DNA of 64,000 bases from Nonomuraea aurantiaca (GTDB taxonomy: Bacteria; Actinomycetota; Actinomycetes; Streptosporangiales; Streptosporangiaceae). The notes beneath the pieces are model-generated. The model saw only the letters and a program-made list of their open reading frames with translations. It was not told the DNA's origin and did no database searches. Below are positions 25,767 to 36,794 of this stretch, one piece after another. The position numbers and the translations under genes are program-made. The stretch is from the NCBI RefSeq assembly GCF_020215705.1, contig NZ_JAIWNB010000010.1, positions 1 through 64,000 of the forward strand, in the 5' to 3' direction. How positions within the stretch are numbered: position 1 is the first letter of the stretch; the number at the start of each line of letters is the position of its first letter.

Positions 25767-25785
25767 TTCGGTAAGGCTTGCCTAT
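25767..25785. promoter_or_regulatory. IdeR/DtxR iron box 2
   Basis: TTCGGTAAGGCTTGCCTAT matches 14 of 19 positions of the same consensus, with most mismatches at A/T-tolerant positions. Centre-to-centre distance from box 1 is 29 bp. Confidence 0.65.
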
Positions 25786-25802
25786 GTTAACTACGACACA
25801 GA

Positions 25803-26423
25803 TCAGTGACCTCGGGCGATCCACTCCTCCAGGTGCGGCGCCTCGGCCCCGATCGAGGTCGAGTCGCCGTGGCCGGTGTGCACGACCGTCTCGCCGGGCA
25901 GTCCCAGCAGCCGACGGGCGATCGAGTCGACGATGGTGTCGAACGACGAGAACGACCGGCCGGTCGCGCCGGGACCGCCCTTGAACAGCGTGTCGCCGCT
26001 GAACAGGACGCCGAGGTCGGGGGCGTACAGGCAGACCGCCCCCGGCGCGTGGCCGGGCGTGTGGAGCACCTCCAGCGCGATCCCGCCGACCTCGACCTTC
26101 TCGCCGTCGGCCAGGGGTTCGTACGGCACTTCCTGGCCGTACACCTGGTCCCAGAGGACCTGGTCGGCGGGGTGCAGCCGGATCGGCGCCCCGGTCAGCT
26201 CGGCGAGCTCCCGAGCGGCGTTGATGTGGTCGTTGTGCGCGTGCGTGCAGAGGACGGCCTTGACCGTCCGCTCGCCGACGCGGTCGGCGATGGCGCGCGC
26301 GTCGTGCGCCGCGTCGATGACGACCACCTCGCGGGCGTCGCCGACCAGCCAGACGTTGTTGTCGACCTCCCACGTGCCGCCGTCGAGCGAGAACGTCCCC
26401 GAGGTGATGACTCTGTCGATCAT
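25803..26423 (-). CDS. Metallo-beta-lactamase-fold hydrolase linked to mscR
   Basis: The 206-residue MBL-fold protein has the zinc motif THAHNDH (H61, H63, D65, H66), a later His in TPGHAPG, and GDTLF. Members act on thioesters and lactones. Its ATG directly abuts the TAG of mscR, so they are one transcript. In mycobacteria an MBL gene also follows mscR; hydrolysis of S-formylmycothiol, the product of MscR, is the likely role (inference from context). Confidence 0.87.
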   Translation of the reverse strand: MIDRVITSGTFSLDGGTWEVDNNVWLVGDAREVVVIDAAHDARAIADRVGERTVKAVLCTHAHNDHINAARELAELTGAPIRLHPADQVLWDQVYGQEVPYEPLADGEKVEVGGIALEVLHTPGHAPGAVCLYAPDLGVLFSGDTLFKGGPGATGRSFSSFDTIVDSIARRLLGLPGETVVHTGHGDSTSIGAEAPHLEEWIARGH

Positions 26424-27509
26424 CTAGAGGACCACCACCGAGCGCAGGACCTCGCCGCGGTGCATCTTGGCGAAGGCCTCCTCGACCTCGTCCAGCGCGA
26501 TGGTCTCCGAGACGAACTTGTCGAGCGGCAGCCGCCCCTGCAGGAACAGGTCGATCAGCATGGGGAAGTCGCGCGAGGGCAGGCAGTCGCCGTACCACGA
26601 GGACTTGAGCGAGCCGCCGCGCCCGAACACGTCGAGCAGCGGCAGCTCCAGCGCCATCTCGGGCGTCGGCACGCCGACGAGCACGACGGTGCCGGCCAGG
26701 TCGCGGGCGTAGAACGCCTGCTTGTACGTCTCGGGCCGGCCGACGGCCTCGATGACCACGTCGGCGCCGAAGCCGCCGGTGAGGTCGCGGATCGCCTCAA
26801 CCGGGTCGTTCGCCCGCGAGTTGACCGTGTCGGTGGCGCCGAAGCCGCGGGCCCATTCGAGCTTGTTGTCGTCCACGTCGACCGCGATGATCTTCGCGGC
26901 GCCGGCGAGCGACGCGCCCAGGACCGCGGCGTCGCCCACGCCGCCGCAGCCGATGACGGCGACCGTGTCGCCCCTGGAGACGTTGCCCGTGTTGAGCGCG
27001 GCCCCCAGCCCGGCCATGACGCCGCAGCCGAGCAGCCCGGCCACCTCGGCGGGCGCGTCGGCGGAGACCTTGGTGCACTGCCCCGCGGCGACCAGCGTCT
27101 TGCCCAGGAACGCGCCGATGCCCAGCGCCGGCGAGAGCTCGGTGCCGTCGGCCAGCGTCATCTTCTGGGCGGCGTTGTGGGTGTTGAAGCAGTACCAAGG
27201 GCGCCCGCGCAGGCAGGCCCGGCACTGGCCGCACACGGCCCGCCAGTTGAGGATCACGAAGTCGCCGGGCTCGACCGCGGTGACGCCCTCGCCCACCGCC
27301 TCGACGACCCCCGCGGCCTCGTGCCCGAGCAGGAACGGGAACTCGTCGTTGATGCCGCCCTCCCGGTAGTGCAGGTCGGTGTGGCAGACCCCGCAGGCCT
27401 GGACGGTCACCACCGCCTCCCCCGGTCCGGGGTCGGGCACGAGCACCGTCTCGACCGACACTTCCTGGCCCTTACCTCGGGCGATGACTCCCTGCACTTC
27501 GTACGGCAT
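26424..27509 (-). CDS. mscR: S-(hydroxymethyl)mycothiol dehydrogenase
   Basis: The 361-residue zinc alcohol dehydrogenase oxidises the formaldehyde-mycothiol adduct with NAD+. Catalytic zinc ligands are C39 in ACGVCHTDL and H63 in LGHEAAG. A structural zinc site appears as CGQCRACLRGRPWYC, and the NAD fold as VIGCGGVGDAAVLGA. I use the second Met (MPYEVQGVIARGKG) because known MscR proteins start there; an ATG three codons upstream is possible. The next gene encodes an MBL-fold hydrolase. Presence of mscR implies a mycothiol-using actinobacterium. Confidence 0.9.
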   Translation of the reverse strand: MPYEVQGVIARGKGQEVSVETVLVPDPGPGEAVVTVQACGVCHTDLHYREGGINDEFPFLLGHEAAGVVEAVGEGVTAVEPGDFVILNWRAVCGQCRACLRGRPWYCFNTHNAAQKMTLADGTELSPALGIGAFLGKTLVAAGQCTKVSADAPAEVAGLLGCGVMAGLGAALNTGNVSRGDTVAVIGCGGVGDAAVLGASLAGAAKIIAVDVDDNKLEWARGFGATDTVNSRANDPVEAIRDLTGGFGADVVIEAVGRPETYKQAFYARDLAGTVVLVGVPTPEMALELPLLDVFGRGGSLKSSWYGDCLPSRDFPMLIDLFLQGRLPLDKFVSETIALDEVEEAFAKMHRGEVLRSVVVL

Positions 27510-27524
27510 GGCAGCCATCTTGTG

Positions 27525-28490
27525 TCAAGGGGATGATCTCCGCAAGGCATAGGGCTGCACCATCCCGAGCCCCCGGGCCGGCCGGCGCCGGATCCTGCGG
27601 AGCTCGAAGCCCGTCTCGCCGTCGAGACCCTCGGCCAGTTCGGCGTCCACGACGATGGTGCCGGGCCGGGCGATGGCGGTGAGCCGGGCGGCAAGATTTA
27701 CCGTCGTGCCGAAGACGTCGCCCATCATGGGCAGGACCGGCCCGTAGGCCAGGCCGATGCGCAGGTCGCCCGGCTCCACGAGGTCGAGCGCGATCGCCGC
27801 CGCGTCGGCCGGGGTCTGGGCGGTGAACAGCACCTCGTCGCCGAGCGTCTTGACCAGCCGGCCGCCGTGCGCGGCCACCACGTCGGAGGCCCGCGCCTCG
27901 AACCCCTCGACCAGCGCGGCCAGCTCCCGCTCGTCGAGCTCGCGGGCGCGCCGGGTGAACGAGACGAGGTCGGCGAAGCCCACCGCGATCGACACGCGGG
28001 CGGGGATGTTCTCCTCGTCGAGGTCGGCGACGGACAGCAGGCGGGTGCCCGCGGCGGCCAGCTGGGCCCGCCAGACGTGGATCAGCACCTGCTCGAAGTC
28101 GGGCAGCAGCTGCCGGGCCGTGTCGAGCACCCGGCCGAGGTCGTCGTCGGACGGCCGCTCGCCGGGCGGCAGCATCGCGCCGATCATGATCTCGGCCTGC
28201 CACTGGGCCAGCCGGGCCGTGGTCTGGCCGAGCGCGCGGGCCATCCGGATGACGGTCTGCTCATCGAGCAGGCCGCTGTCGAGCATCCTGCTCACCCGGC
28301 GCAGCGCGTCGACGTCACCGTCGGAGAACGCCACCGCGTCGTCGGCGAGCGAGGCGAAGCCCAGCGCCCGCCAGATGCGCTCCGCCAGCGCCGGCGACAC
28401 GCCGGCCTCGGCCGACACCCCCGCCTTGGTGTGACGGGCGGGCATGCCGACCAGCAGCCGGTCGATCTCCTCAGCGGTGGGCCTGTTCAA
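27525..28490 (-). CDS. Class III adenylate/guanylate cyclase
   Basis: The 321-residue protein has an N-terminal helical adenylate-cyclase regulatory region (about 1-150) and a C-terminal cyclase homology domain. The catalytic part begins VSIAVGFADLVSFT, with the metal Asp in ADL. It continues GGRLVKTLGDEVLF, with the second metal Asp, then GLAYGPVLPMMGDVFGTTVN and LAARLTAIARPG. The start is probably the TTG at 28490, overlapping the stop of the PH gene (TTGA); later in-frame ATGs are alternatives. Operon position after birA and the PH gene is a common actinobacterial order. Confidence 0.85.
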   Translation of the reverse strand: MNRPTAEEIDRLLVGMPARHTKAGVSAEAGVSPALAERIWRALGFASLADDAVAFSDGDVDALRRVSRMLDSGLLDEQTVIRMARALGQTTARLAQWQAEIMIGAMLPPGERPSDDDLGRVLDTARQLLPDFEQVLIHVWRAQLAAAGTRLLSVADLDEENIPARVSIAVGFADLVSFTRRARELDERELAALVEGFEARASDVVAAHGGRLVKTLGDEVLFTAQTPADAAAIALDLVEPGDLRIGLAYGPVLPMMGDVFGTTVNLAARLTAIARPGTIVVDAELAEGLDGETGFELRRIRRRPARGLGMVQPYALRRSSP

Positions 28491-29005
28491 TGGCCGTCGA
28501 TATCTCCGTCGGAGGCGTCCTCCAGGAGGCGGAACAGGTCGGTCCTGACGTCCTGGATGTGGGGGATGTCGCGCAGGGCGATCTGCCCCCGGTCGCCCGC
28601 CGACTCGACGGTGAGCGTGCCGCAGCCGAGGATGCGCTCGAAGAAGGTCTGGTCGGAGCTGACCGTGTTGACCTTGGCCATCGGGATCTCGTCCGTCGAC
28701 TTGTTGAGCACGCCCATGCTGATCGTGAAGCGGTGCGTGGTGAGCACGTAGCCGGTGTTCTTCCACTGCAGGTACGGCACGAACGACCAGATCGTCAGCA
28801 GGAGCACGGCCACGATGCCGACGGCGATCCTGGCGTAGCTCGCGTACTCGAAGCTGCCGGGGATGAGAAAGAGCGCCACGCCCGAGGCGGCGACGATCAG
28901 CACGAGCGCGATGAAGGGCACCACGAGCCGCTTCCAGTGCGGGTGGAACGACCTGATGCGTCGCTCACCCTGCGTCAAGTGGTGGTCGGGGAGGGTCATG
29001 GGCAA
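28487..29005 (-). CDS. PH-like domain (YdbS/bPH2) membrane protein
   Basis: The 172-residue protein has two transmembrane helices (about 27-50 and 60-80) followed by a bacterial PH-like domain: GYVLTTHRFTISMGVLNKST and EIPMAKVNTV. The role is unknown. A TTG at 29005 sits eight bases after GGAGG and is the favoured start (MPMTLPDHH); the ATG two codons later is the alternative. It lies between birA and the cyclase on the same strand. Confidence 0.82.
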   Translation of the reverse strand: MPMTLPDHHLTQGERRIRSFHPHWKRLVVPFIALVLIVAASGVALFLIPGSFEYASYARIAVGIVAVLLLTIWSFVPYLQWKNTGYVLTTHRFTISMGVLNKSTDEIPMAKVNTVSSDQTFFERILGCGTLTVESAGDRGQIALRDIPHIQDVRTDLFRLLEDASDGDIDGH

Positions 29006-29031
29006 ATGGTGCCACCTCCGCGCCCCCGGGG

Positions 29032-29853
29032 CTACGAGGACGCGCGAACGTGGACGACGTCACCCGCGCTCAAGGTGTGGCGCTGGCCATGGGCGGTCAC
29101 CTGGAGGTGTCCGGCCTGGTCGATGCCGGTCGCCTGGCCGGTCAGCACCTGGTCGCCGGGCAGCTCGATCCGTACCTGCCGCCCGATGGTGGCGCTCGAC
29201 GCCTGGTAGGCGGCGCGCAGGCCGCACGCGTCGGCGTCGCCGCCCGCCTCGGACCAGTCGCGGTAGTGCCTCTCGACCTCCCTGAGCACGGCCCTGAGCA
29301 GCGGATCCCGGTCCACGCACGCGGCCTGCTCGATGGCCAGCGAGGTCGCCGTCTCCACCGGGAGCTCCTCGGGCTTGAGCGAGACGTTCAGGCCCATCCC
29401 GATGACCACGGCGTCATCTGCCCGCTCGGCGAGGATCCCGGCCAGCTTGCGTTCACCGATCAGCAGGTCGTTCGGCCACTTGAGCCGTACGTCCACCTCG
29501 GCCAGCCGGCGCACGGCCGAGGCCGCCGCCACGCCGTACAGCAGCGCCAGCCACCCCTGCGCGGCGACGGGCACCCGCGGGCGGAGCAGGGCGGAGACGG
29601 TCAGGCCTGAGCGCGGCGGCGCGGTCCAGGTGCGGCCCAGCCGGCCCCGGCCGGCCACCTGCGACTCGGCGACCAGGACCCGGCCCTCCTCGGCGCCCTG
29701 TCTCGCGCTCTCGGCGAGGTCGGCGTTGGTCGAGCCGGTGCTCTCGACGACGCTCACGCCGGTCCACAGGCTGCCAGGGTGTACGAGGGCGCGGTTGAGC
29801 GCCACCTCGGACAGGGGCGGGCGGTCGAGGTCGGAGTAGCGCGAGTCCGGCAT
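29032..29853 (-). CDS. birA: Biotin--[acetyl-CoA-carboxylase] ligase
   Basis: The 273-residue class I biotin protein ligase lacks the N-terminal DNA-binding domain of E. coli BirA. It uses biotin and ATP to biotinylate the carrier subunits of acyl-CoA carboxylases. Visible motifs are STGSTNADLAE, the biotinyl-AMP loop GRGRLGRTW, and RLKWPNDLLIGERKLAGIL, then the C-terminal SH3-like domain (SATIGRQVRIELPG to GDVVHV). The ATG at 29853 follows GGAGG closely. Acyl-CoA carboxylase subunits are encoded at 39-41 kb. Confidence 0.92.
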   Translation of the reverse strand: MPDSRYSDLDRPPLSEVALNRALVHPGSLWTGVSVVESTGSTNADLAESARQGAEEGRVLVAESQVAGRGRLGRTWTAPPRSGLTVSALLRPRVPVAAQGWLALLYGVAAASAVRRLAEVDVRLKWPNDLLIGERKLAGILAERADDAVVIGMGLNVSLKPEELPVETATSLAIEQAACVDRDPLLRAVLREVERHYRDWSEAGGDADACGLRAAYQASSATIGRQVRIELPGDQVLTGQATGIDQAGHLQVTAHGQRHTLSAGDVVHVRASS

Positions 29854-29913
29854 TCCTCCATCTTCGCCCAAGCTCGACTGTCCTCTGGCGCCCCACGCGG
29901 GGAAGATGGGGAC

Positions 29914-32118
29914 ATGAGCAGACGTCTGGATCCGCGTAACTGGGCCTCGTGGCGGCCGTTCGGCCTCGGGCTGCGCAAGCCGAACAACTATCTGGAACTG
30001 CTGAAGGCGTTTCGATCGGTCAAGGGCAACAGGCGTTACGCCTGGCGGATTCTCCAGCAGGGCACGTGCGACGGGTGCGCGCTGGGCACGCGGGGCATGC
30101 GCGACTGGACGATGGACGAGATCCACCTGTGCAACATCCGGCTGCGGCTGCTGCCGCTGAACACCATGCCGGCGCTCGACGTCTCGCTGCTGGAGGACGT
30201 CTCCGGGCTGGCCGGTAGGAAGAGCGCCGAGTTGCGGGAGCTGGGTCGGCTTCCGTACCCCATGCTCCGGCGGGCGGGTGAGCCGGGCTTCCGGCGGATC
30301 TCGTGGGACGAGGCGCTGGGCGTGGCCGCCGGCGGGCTGCGGGACGCGCGCTTCGGCGCCTACCTGACCAGCCGCGGCATGCCGAACGAGAACTACTATG
30401 TGGCGCAGAAGGCGGTCCGCGCGCTGGGCACCAACAGCGTCGACAACGCGGCGCGCATCTGCCACTCCCCCTCGACCGTCGCGCTCAAGCAGACGATCGG
30501 CGCGGCGGCCACCACCTGCTCCTACACCGACTGGATCGGCTCCGACCTGATCGTCTTCATCGGGTCGAACCCGTCCAACAACCAGCCCGTGGCGATGAAG
30601 TACCTCTATCACGCCAAGAAGGCCGGCACCCGTGTGGCCATGGTCAACGCCTACCGCGAGCCCGGCATGGACCGCTACTGGGTGCCGTCGAACGCTGAGT
30701 CGGCGGTGTTCGGGACGAAGATCACCGACGAGTTCTTCGGCGTGAACGTGGGCGGCGACATCGGCTTCCTCAACGGTGTGCTCAAGCACCTGATCGAGAA
30801 CGACTGGGTGGACAAGGCGTTCGTCGACCAGCGGACCTCCGGTTTCGATGACGTGCGCCAAGCGCTGGCGGACCAGTCGTGGGAGTCTCTGGAGGCGCTG
30901 TCCGGGGCGACCCGCGACGAGATGCTCCGGCTGGCCCGGCTGCTCGGCGAGGCGAAGTCGGCGGTGCTGGTCTGGTCGATGGGCATCACGCAGCACGCCT
31001 TCGGCGAGGACAACGTCCGGTCGATCGTGAACCTGGCCCTGGCACGCGGGTTTCTGGGGCGTGACAACTGCGGGCTGATGCCGATCCGCGGGCACAGCGG
31101 GGTGCAGGGCGGGGCCGAGATGGGCGCGTACGCCACCGGTCTGCCGGGCGGCCTGCCGATCACGCCAGAAAACGCCGCAAAGTTTACCGATATTTGGGGA
31201 TTTGAGGTGCCGACGGCGCCGGGTCTGACCGCGACCGACATGATCGACGCGGCCCACTCGGGCGACCTCGACGCGCTCATCTCCTCGGGCGGCAACTTCC
31301 TGGAGGTGCTGCCCGATCCCGGCTACTGCCGGGAGGCGCTGGCCCGGCTCAAGCTCCGGGTGCACATCGACATCGTGCTGTCCTCGCAGATGCTGGTGCC
31401 GGCCGAGGGCGACGTGCTGCTGCTGCCCGCCCAGACCCGCTACGAGATGACCGGCGGGGTGACCGAGACGTCCACCGAGCGCCGGATCATCTTCTCGCCC
31501 GAGATCGAGGGGCCGCGGATCGGGGAGGCGTGGCCGGAGTGGAAGATCTTCGGCGAACTGGCCGCCCACACAAACCCCGAAATTTCGGCAAAAGTCCGCT
31601 TCACCGGGACCTCGCGGATCCGCGAGGAGATCGAGCAGGCCGTGCCGTTCTACCAGGGCATATCCGACCTCAAGGCCTTCGGGGACAACGTCCAGTACGG
31701 GGGGCGCCACCTGTTCGCCGACGGCCGCTTCAACACCCCTGACGGGCGGGGCGTGTTCTCCGCCGTCGAGCCGCCCGCGCTGGAGCGCCCCGACGGCACG
31801 TTCATGGTGGCCACGCGGCGCGGCAAGCAGTTCAACAGCATGGTCCACGAGCGCCTCGACGGCTTCAACGGCGCGATGCGCGAGGCCGTGCTGATGAGCC
31901 CCTATGACGCCGACCGCCTCGGCCTGCCCGACGGCACTCCGGTGGAGCTGCGTTCGGGCGAGCGTACGTACGGGGGAAAGATCCTCCGGGCCCCCGTGAT
32001 GCCGGGCAACCTGCAGATCCACTGGCCGGAGGGCAACGTACTCCTCGACGAGGCCAGGCGCTCGCCCCAGGCCAGGATCCCCGACTACAACGCGCTCGTC
32101 ACCGTGCGGCGGCTATGA
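29914..32118 (+). CDS. YdeP-like molybdopterin oxidoreductase
   Basis: The 734-residue protein belongs to the formate dehydrogenase alpha-subunit-like family of which E. coli YdeP is the best-known member. It carries GTCDGCALGTRG and HLCN near residues 50-75, a reduced Cys set compared with true FdhF. The molybdopterin-binding region includes TSRGMPNENYYVAQKAVRAL, NAARICHSPS and FIGSNPSNNQPVAMKY. The C-terminal aspartate-decarboxylase-like domain includes RRGKQFNSMVHERLDGFNGA. The substrate is not established. Its stop overlaps the fdhD start (ATGA). Confidence 0.87.
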   Translation: MSRRLDPRNWASWRPFGLGLRKPNNYLELLKAFRSVKGNRRYAWRILQQGTCDGCALGTRGMRDWTMDEIHLCNIRLRLLPLNTMPALDVSLLEDVSGLAGRKSAELRELGRLPYPMLRRAGEPGFRRISWDEALGVAAGGLRDARFGAYLTSRGMPNENYYVAQKAVRALGTNSVDNAARICHSPSTVALKQTIGAAATTCSYTDWIGSDLIVFIGSNPSNNQPVAMKYLYHAKKAGTRVAMVNAYREPGMDRYWVPSNAESAVFGTKITDEFFGVNVGGDIGFLNGVLKHLIENDWVDKAFVDQRTSGFDDVRQALADQSWESLEALSGATRDEMLRLARLLGEAKSAVLVWSMGITQHAFGEDNVRSIVNLALARGFLGRDNCGLMPIRGHSGVQGGAEMGAYATGLPGGLPITPENAAKFTDIWGFEVPTAPGLTATDMIDAAHSGDLDALISSGGNFLEVLPDPGYCREALARLKLRVHIDIVLSSQMLVPAEGDVLLLPAQTRYEMTGGVTETSTERRIIFSPEIEGPRIGEAWPEWKIFGELAAHTNPEISAKVRFTGTSRIREEIEQAVPFYQGISDLKAFGDNVQYGGRHLFADGRFNTPDGRGVFSAVEPPALERPDGTFMVATRRGKQFNSMVHERLDGFNGAMREAVLMSPYDADRLGLPDGTPVELRSGERTYGGKILRAPVMPGNLQIHWPEGNVLLDEARRSPQARIPDYNALVTVRRL

Positions 32119-32966
32119 CCGACCGGCTGACCCGCGTGGGTCCCACCACCCGCATCCGTGTCCGCGAGCTGTCCGGCTCCACGGTCCGCGACCGACGCGA
32201 CGACCTCGCCACCGAGGAGCCGCTGGAGATCCGGCTCACCGCGCTGGACGGAACGCGCAAGACCGTCGCCATCACCATGCGCACGCCCGGCCACGACTTC
32301 GAGCTGGCCGCCGGGTTCCTGCACGGCGAGGGCCTGGTCAAGCCCGGCGGCATCGCGGCCATCGCGTACTGCACCGACGAGGACCTCCCGCCGGAGGCCC
32401 GCTACAACACGGTCACCGTACGCCTGCACGGCCCGATCCCCCACCTGCCCTCGCTGGACCGCCACTTCCTCACCTCCAGCGCCTGCGGCGTGTGCGGCTC
32501 GGCCAGCCTCGACGACCTGCACGACCGCTGCGCGCCGCTCCCCCGCGGCACCCTCGAACTCACCCCCGAGATCCTGTACGGCCTGCCGGACGCGCTGCGG
32601 GCGGGCCAGGGCGTCTTCGGCAAGACCGGGGGCCTGCACGCGGCCGGCCTGTTCCGGCCCGACGGGACGCTGATGGCGCTCAGGGAGGACGTGGGCCGGC
32701 ACAACGCGGTGGACAAACTGATCGGCTGGGCATCACTCGGCCAGCGGCTCCCCCTGGCCGAGCACGTGCTGATGGTCAGCGGCCGGGCCAGTTACGAGAT
32801 CATGCAGAAGGCGCTGGCCGCGGACGTCCCGGCGGTGTGCGCCGTGTCGGCCCCTTCGTCGCTGGCCGTGGACCTGGCCAGGGAGTTCGGCATGACGCTC
32901 GTCGGGTTCCTGCGCGGGCAGCGGTGCAACGTGTATGCGGGTTCGGAGCGGATTATTGCGGAATAA
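32115..32966 (+). CDS. fdhD: Formate dehydrogenase accessory sulfurtransferase
   Basis: The 283-residue FdhD passes sulfur from a cysteine desulfurase to the molybdenum cofactor of formate-dehydrogenase-type enzymes. The essential pair is C124 and C127 in SSACGVCG. Other motifs are GHDFELAAGFLHGEGL, GVFGKTGGLHAAGL, REDVGRHNAVDKLIG and VSGRASYEIMQK. The ATG overlaps the stop of the molybdoenzyme gene by four bases, so the two are translationally coupled and the neighbour is the likely client. Confidence 0.94.
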   Translation: MTDRLTRVGPTTRIRVRELSGSTVRDRRDDLATEEPLEIRLTALDGTRKTVAITMRTPGHDFELAAGFLHGEGLVKPGGIAAIAYCTDEDLPPEARYNTVTVRLHGPIPHLPSLDRHFLTSSACGVCGSASLDDLHDRCAPLPRGTLELTPEILYGLPDALRAGQGVFGKTGGLHAAGLFRPDGTLMALREDVGRHNAVDKLIGWASLGQRLPLAEHVLMVSGRASYEIMQKALAADVPAVCAVSAPSSLAVDLAREFGMTLVGFLRGQRCNVYAGSERIIAE

Positions 32967-32969
32967 AGC

Positions 32970-33008
32970 GTTCCGTTCTGCTATCATTGGAACAGAACAA
33001 CCCGTTCC
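32970..33008. promoter_or_regulatory. GTTCC/GGAAC operator-like cluster before the epoxide hydrolase
   Basis: GTTCC (32970), GGAAC (32989) and GTTCC (33004) form overlapping inverted repeats (spacers of 14 and 10 bases), and GTTCTG/CAGAAC pair inside them. It lies in the short gap before the epoxide hydrolase gene. No regulator gene is adjacent. Confidence 0.35.
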
Positions 33009-33023
33009 GACAAGGAGCCCCCG

Positions 33024-34103
33024 ATGAGCGTGCACCCCTTCCGCATCGAGATCCCGCAGGCCGACCTCGACGACCTGCGGACCCGCCTCGCCATGACCCG
33101 CTTCACCGACGAGATCCCGGGCGCCGAACAGGGCGTGGGCGTGGAGCGGCTACGCCGCCTGGTCGGCCACTGGCTCGACGGCTTCGACTGGCGGGCCCAG
33201 GAGGCCAGGCTGAACGCCTACCCGCAGTTCACCACGGAGATCGACGGGCAGAACATCCACTTCATCCACGTCCGCTCGGCCAACCCCGACGCCCTGCCCC
33301 TGATCCTGACCCACGGCTGGCCGGGCTCGATCGTCGAATACCTCAACGCCCTCGAACCGCTGTCGCGGCACTTCCACCTGGTCGTGCCGTCACTCCCCGG
33401 CTACGGCTTCTCCGGCCCGACCACCGAGCTCGGCTGGAACAACCAGCGCATCGCCCGGGCCTGGGCCGAGCTGATGTCCCGCCTGGGCTATGACCGCTAT
33501 GGCGCGGTGGGCAACGACGCGGGCTCGATGATCTCCCCCGAGCTCGGCCGGCTCGCCCCCGAGCACGTCGTCGGCGTCCATGTGACGCAGCTGTTCTCCT
33601 TCCCCTCCGGCGACCCGGCCGAGTTCGCGAACCTGAGCGAGGAGGACCAGGCCGGGCTGGCCGTACTCGACTGGTTCTGGAAGGAGAAGGGCGCCTTCAA
33701 CGTCCTGCAGTCGCAGCAGCCGCAAACGCTCGCCCACGCCATCACCGACTCACCCGCCGGGCTGCTCGGCTGGCTCGCCCAGCTCCTCGACGAGGACCTC
33801 GACGACGACTTCGTGCTGACCAACGCGGCGATCCACTGGTTCACCGGCACCGCCGGCTCGGCCCTGCGCCTGTACTGGGAGAACGCCCGTATGGAGACGC
33901 CGAAAGAGCCCACGACCGTGCCGACGGCGCTGGCCATGGCGGAGGGCGACTTCAAATCCATCCGCGCCTTCGCCGAGCGCGACCACACCGGCATCGTCTC
34001 CTGGAAGACCCTCGAAGCCCCGGCCCACGGCCACTACACGGCCCACACCGCCACAGCGGCCATCACCGCCGACATCAGCGCCTTCTTCGAGAGCCTCGGC
34101 TGA
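33024..34103 (+). CDS. Epoxide hydrolase
   Basis: The 359-residue alpha/beta hydrolase has an N-terminal epoxide-hydrolase domain (about 4-110: HPFRIEIPQADLDDLRTRLA) and the catalytic core. HGWPGS provides the oxyanion region; the nucleophile Asp is in AVGNDAGSM; the catalytic His is in HGHYTAHT near the C-terminus. It is related to soluble epoxide hydrolases of the juvenile-hormone type. AAGGAG lies six bases before the ATG. It stands alone after fdhD and converges on ppc, two bases apart. Confidence 0.9.
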   Translation: MSVHPFRIEIPQADLDDLRTRLAMTRFTDEIPGAEQGVGVERLRRLVGHWLDGFDWRAQEARLNAYPQFTTEIDGQNIHFIHVRSANPDALPLILTHGWPGSIVEYLNALEPLSRHFHLVVPSLPGYGFSGPTTELGWNNQRIARAWAELMSRLGYDRYGAVGNDAGSMISPELGRLAPEHVVGVHVTQLFSFPSGDPAEFANLSEEDQAGLAVLDWFWKEKGAFNVLQSQQPQTLAHAITDSPAGLLGWLAQLLDEDLDDDFVLTNAAIHWFTGTAGSALRLYWENARMETPKEPTTVPTALAMAEGDFKSIRAFAERDHTGIVSWKTLEAPAHGHYTAHTATAAITADISAFFESLG

Positions 34104-34105
34104 CG

Positions 34106-36727
<2,622 letters not shown>

Positions 36728-36794
36728 GCTTCCACGGTATCCACAAGGGTGGAATGTCCGTAAGGCGGTCTCACGTATTGGACTAGACCAATGG

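Noticed and set aside
29032..32022. A 996-codon minus-strand frame covering the birA and YdeP-like region
   Set aside because: Only the last 273 codons are biotin ligase; the rest is antisense to the well-supported molybdoenzyme gene and has the composition of a GC-rich shadow frame.
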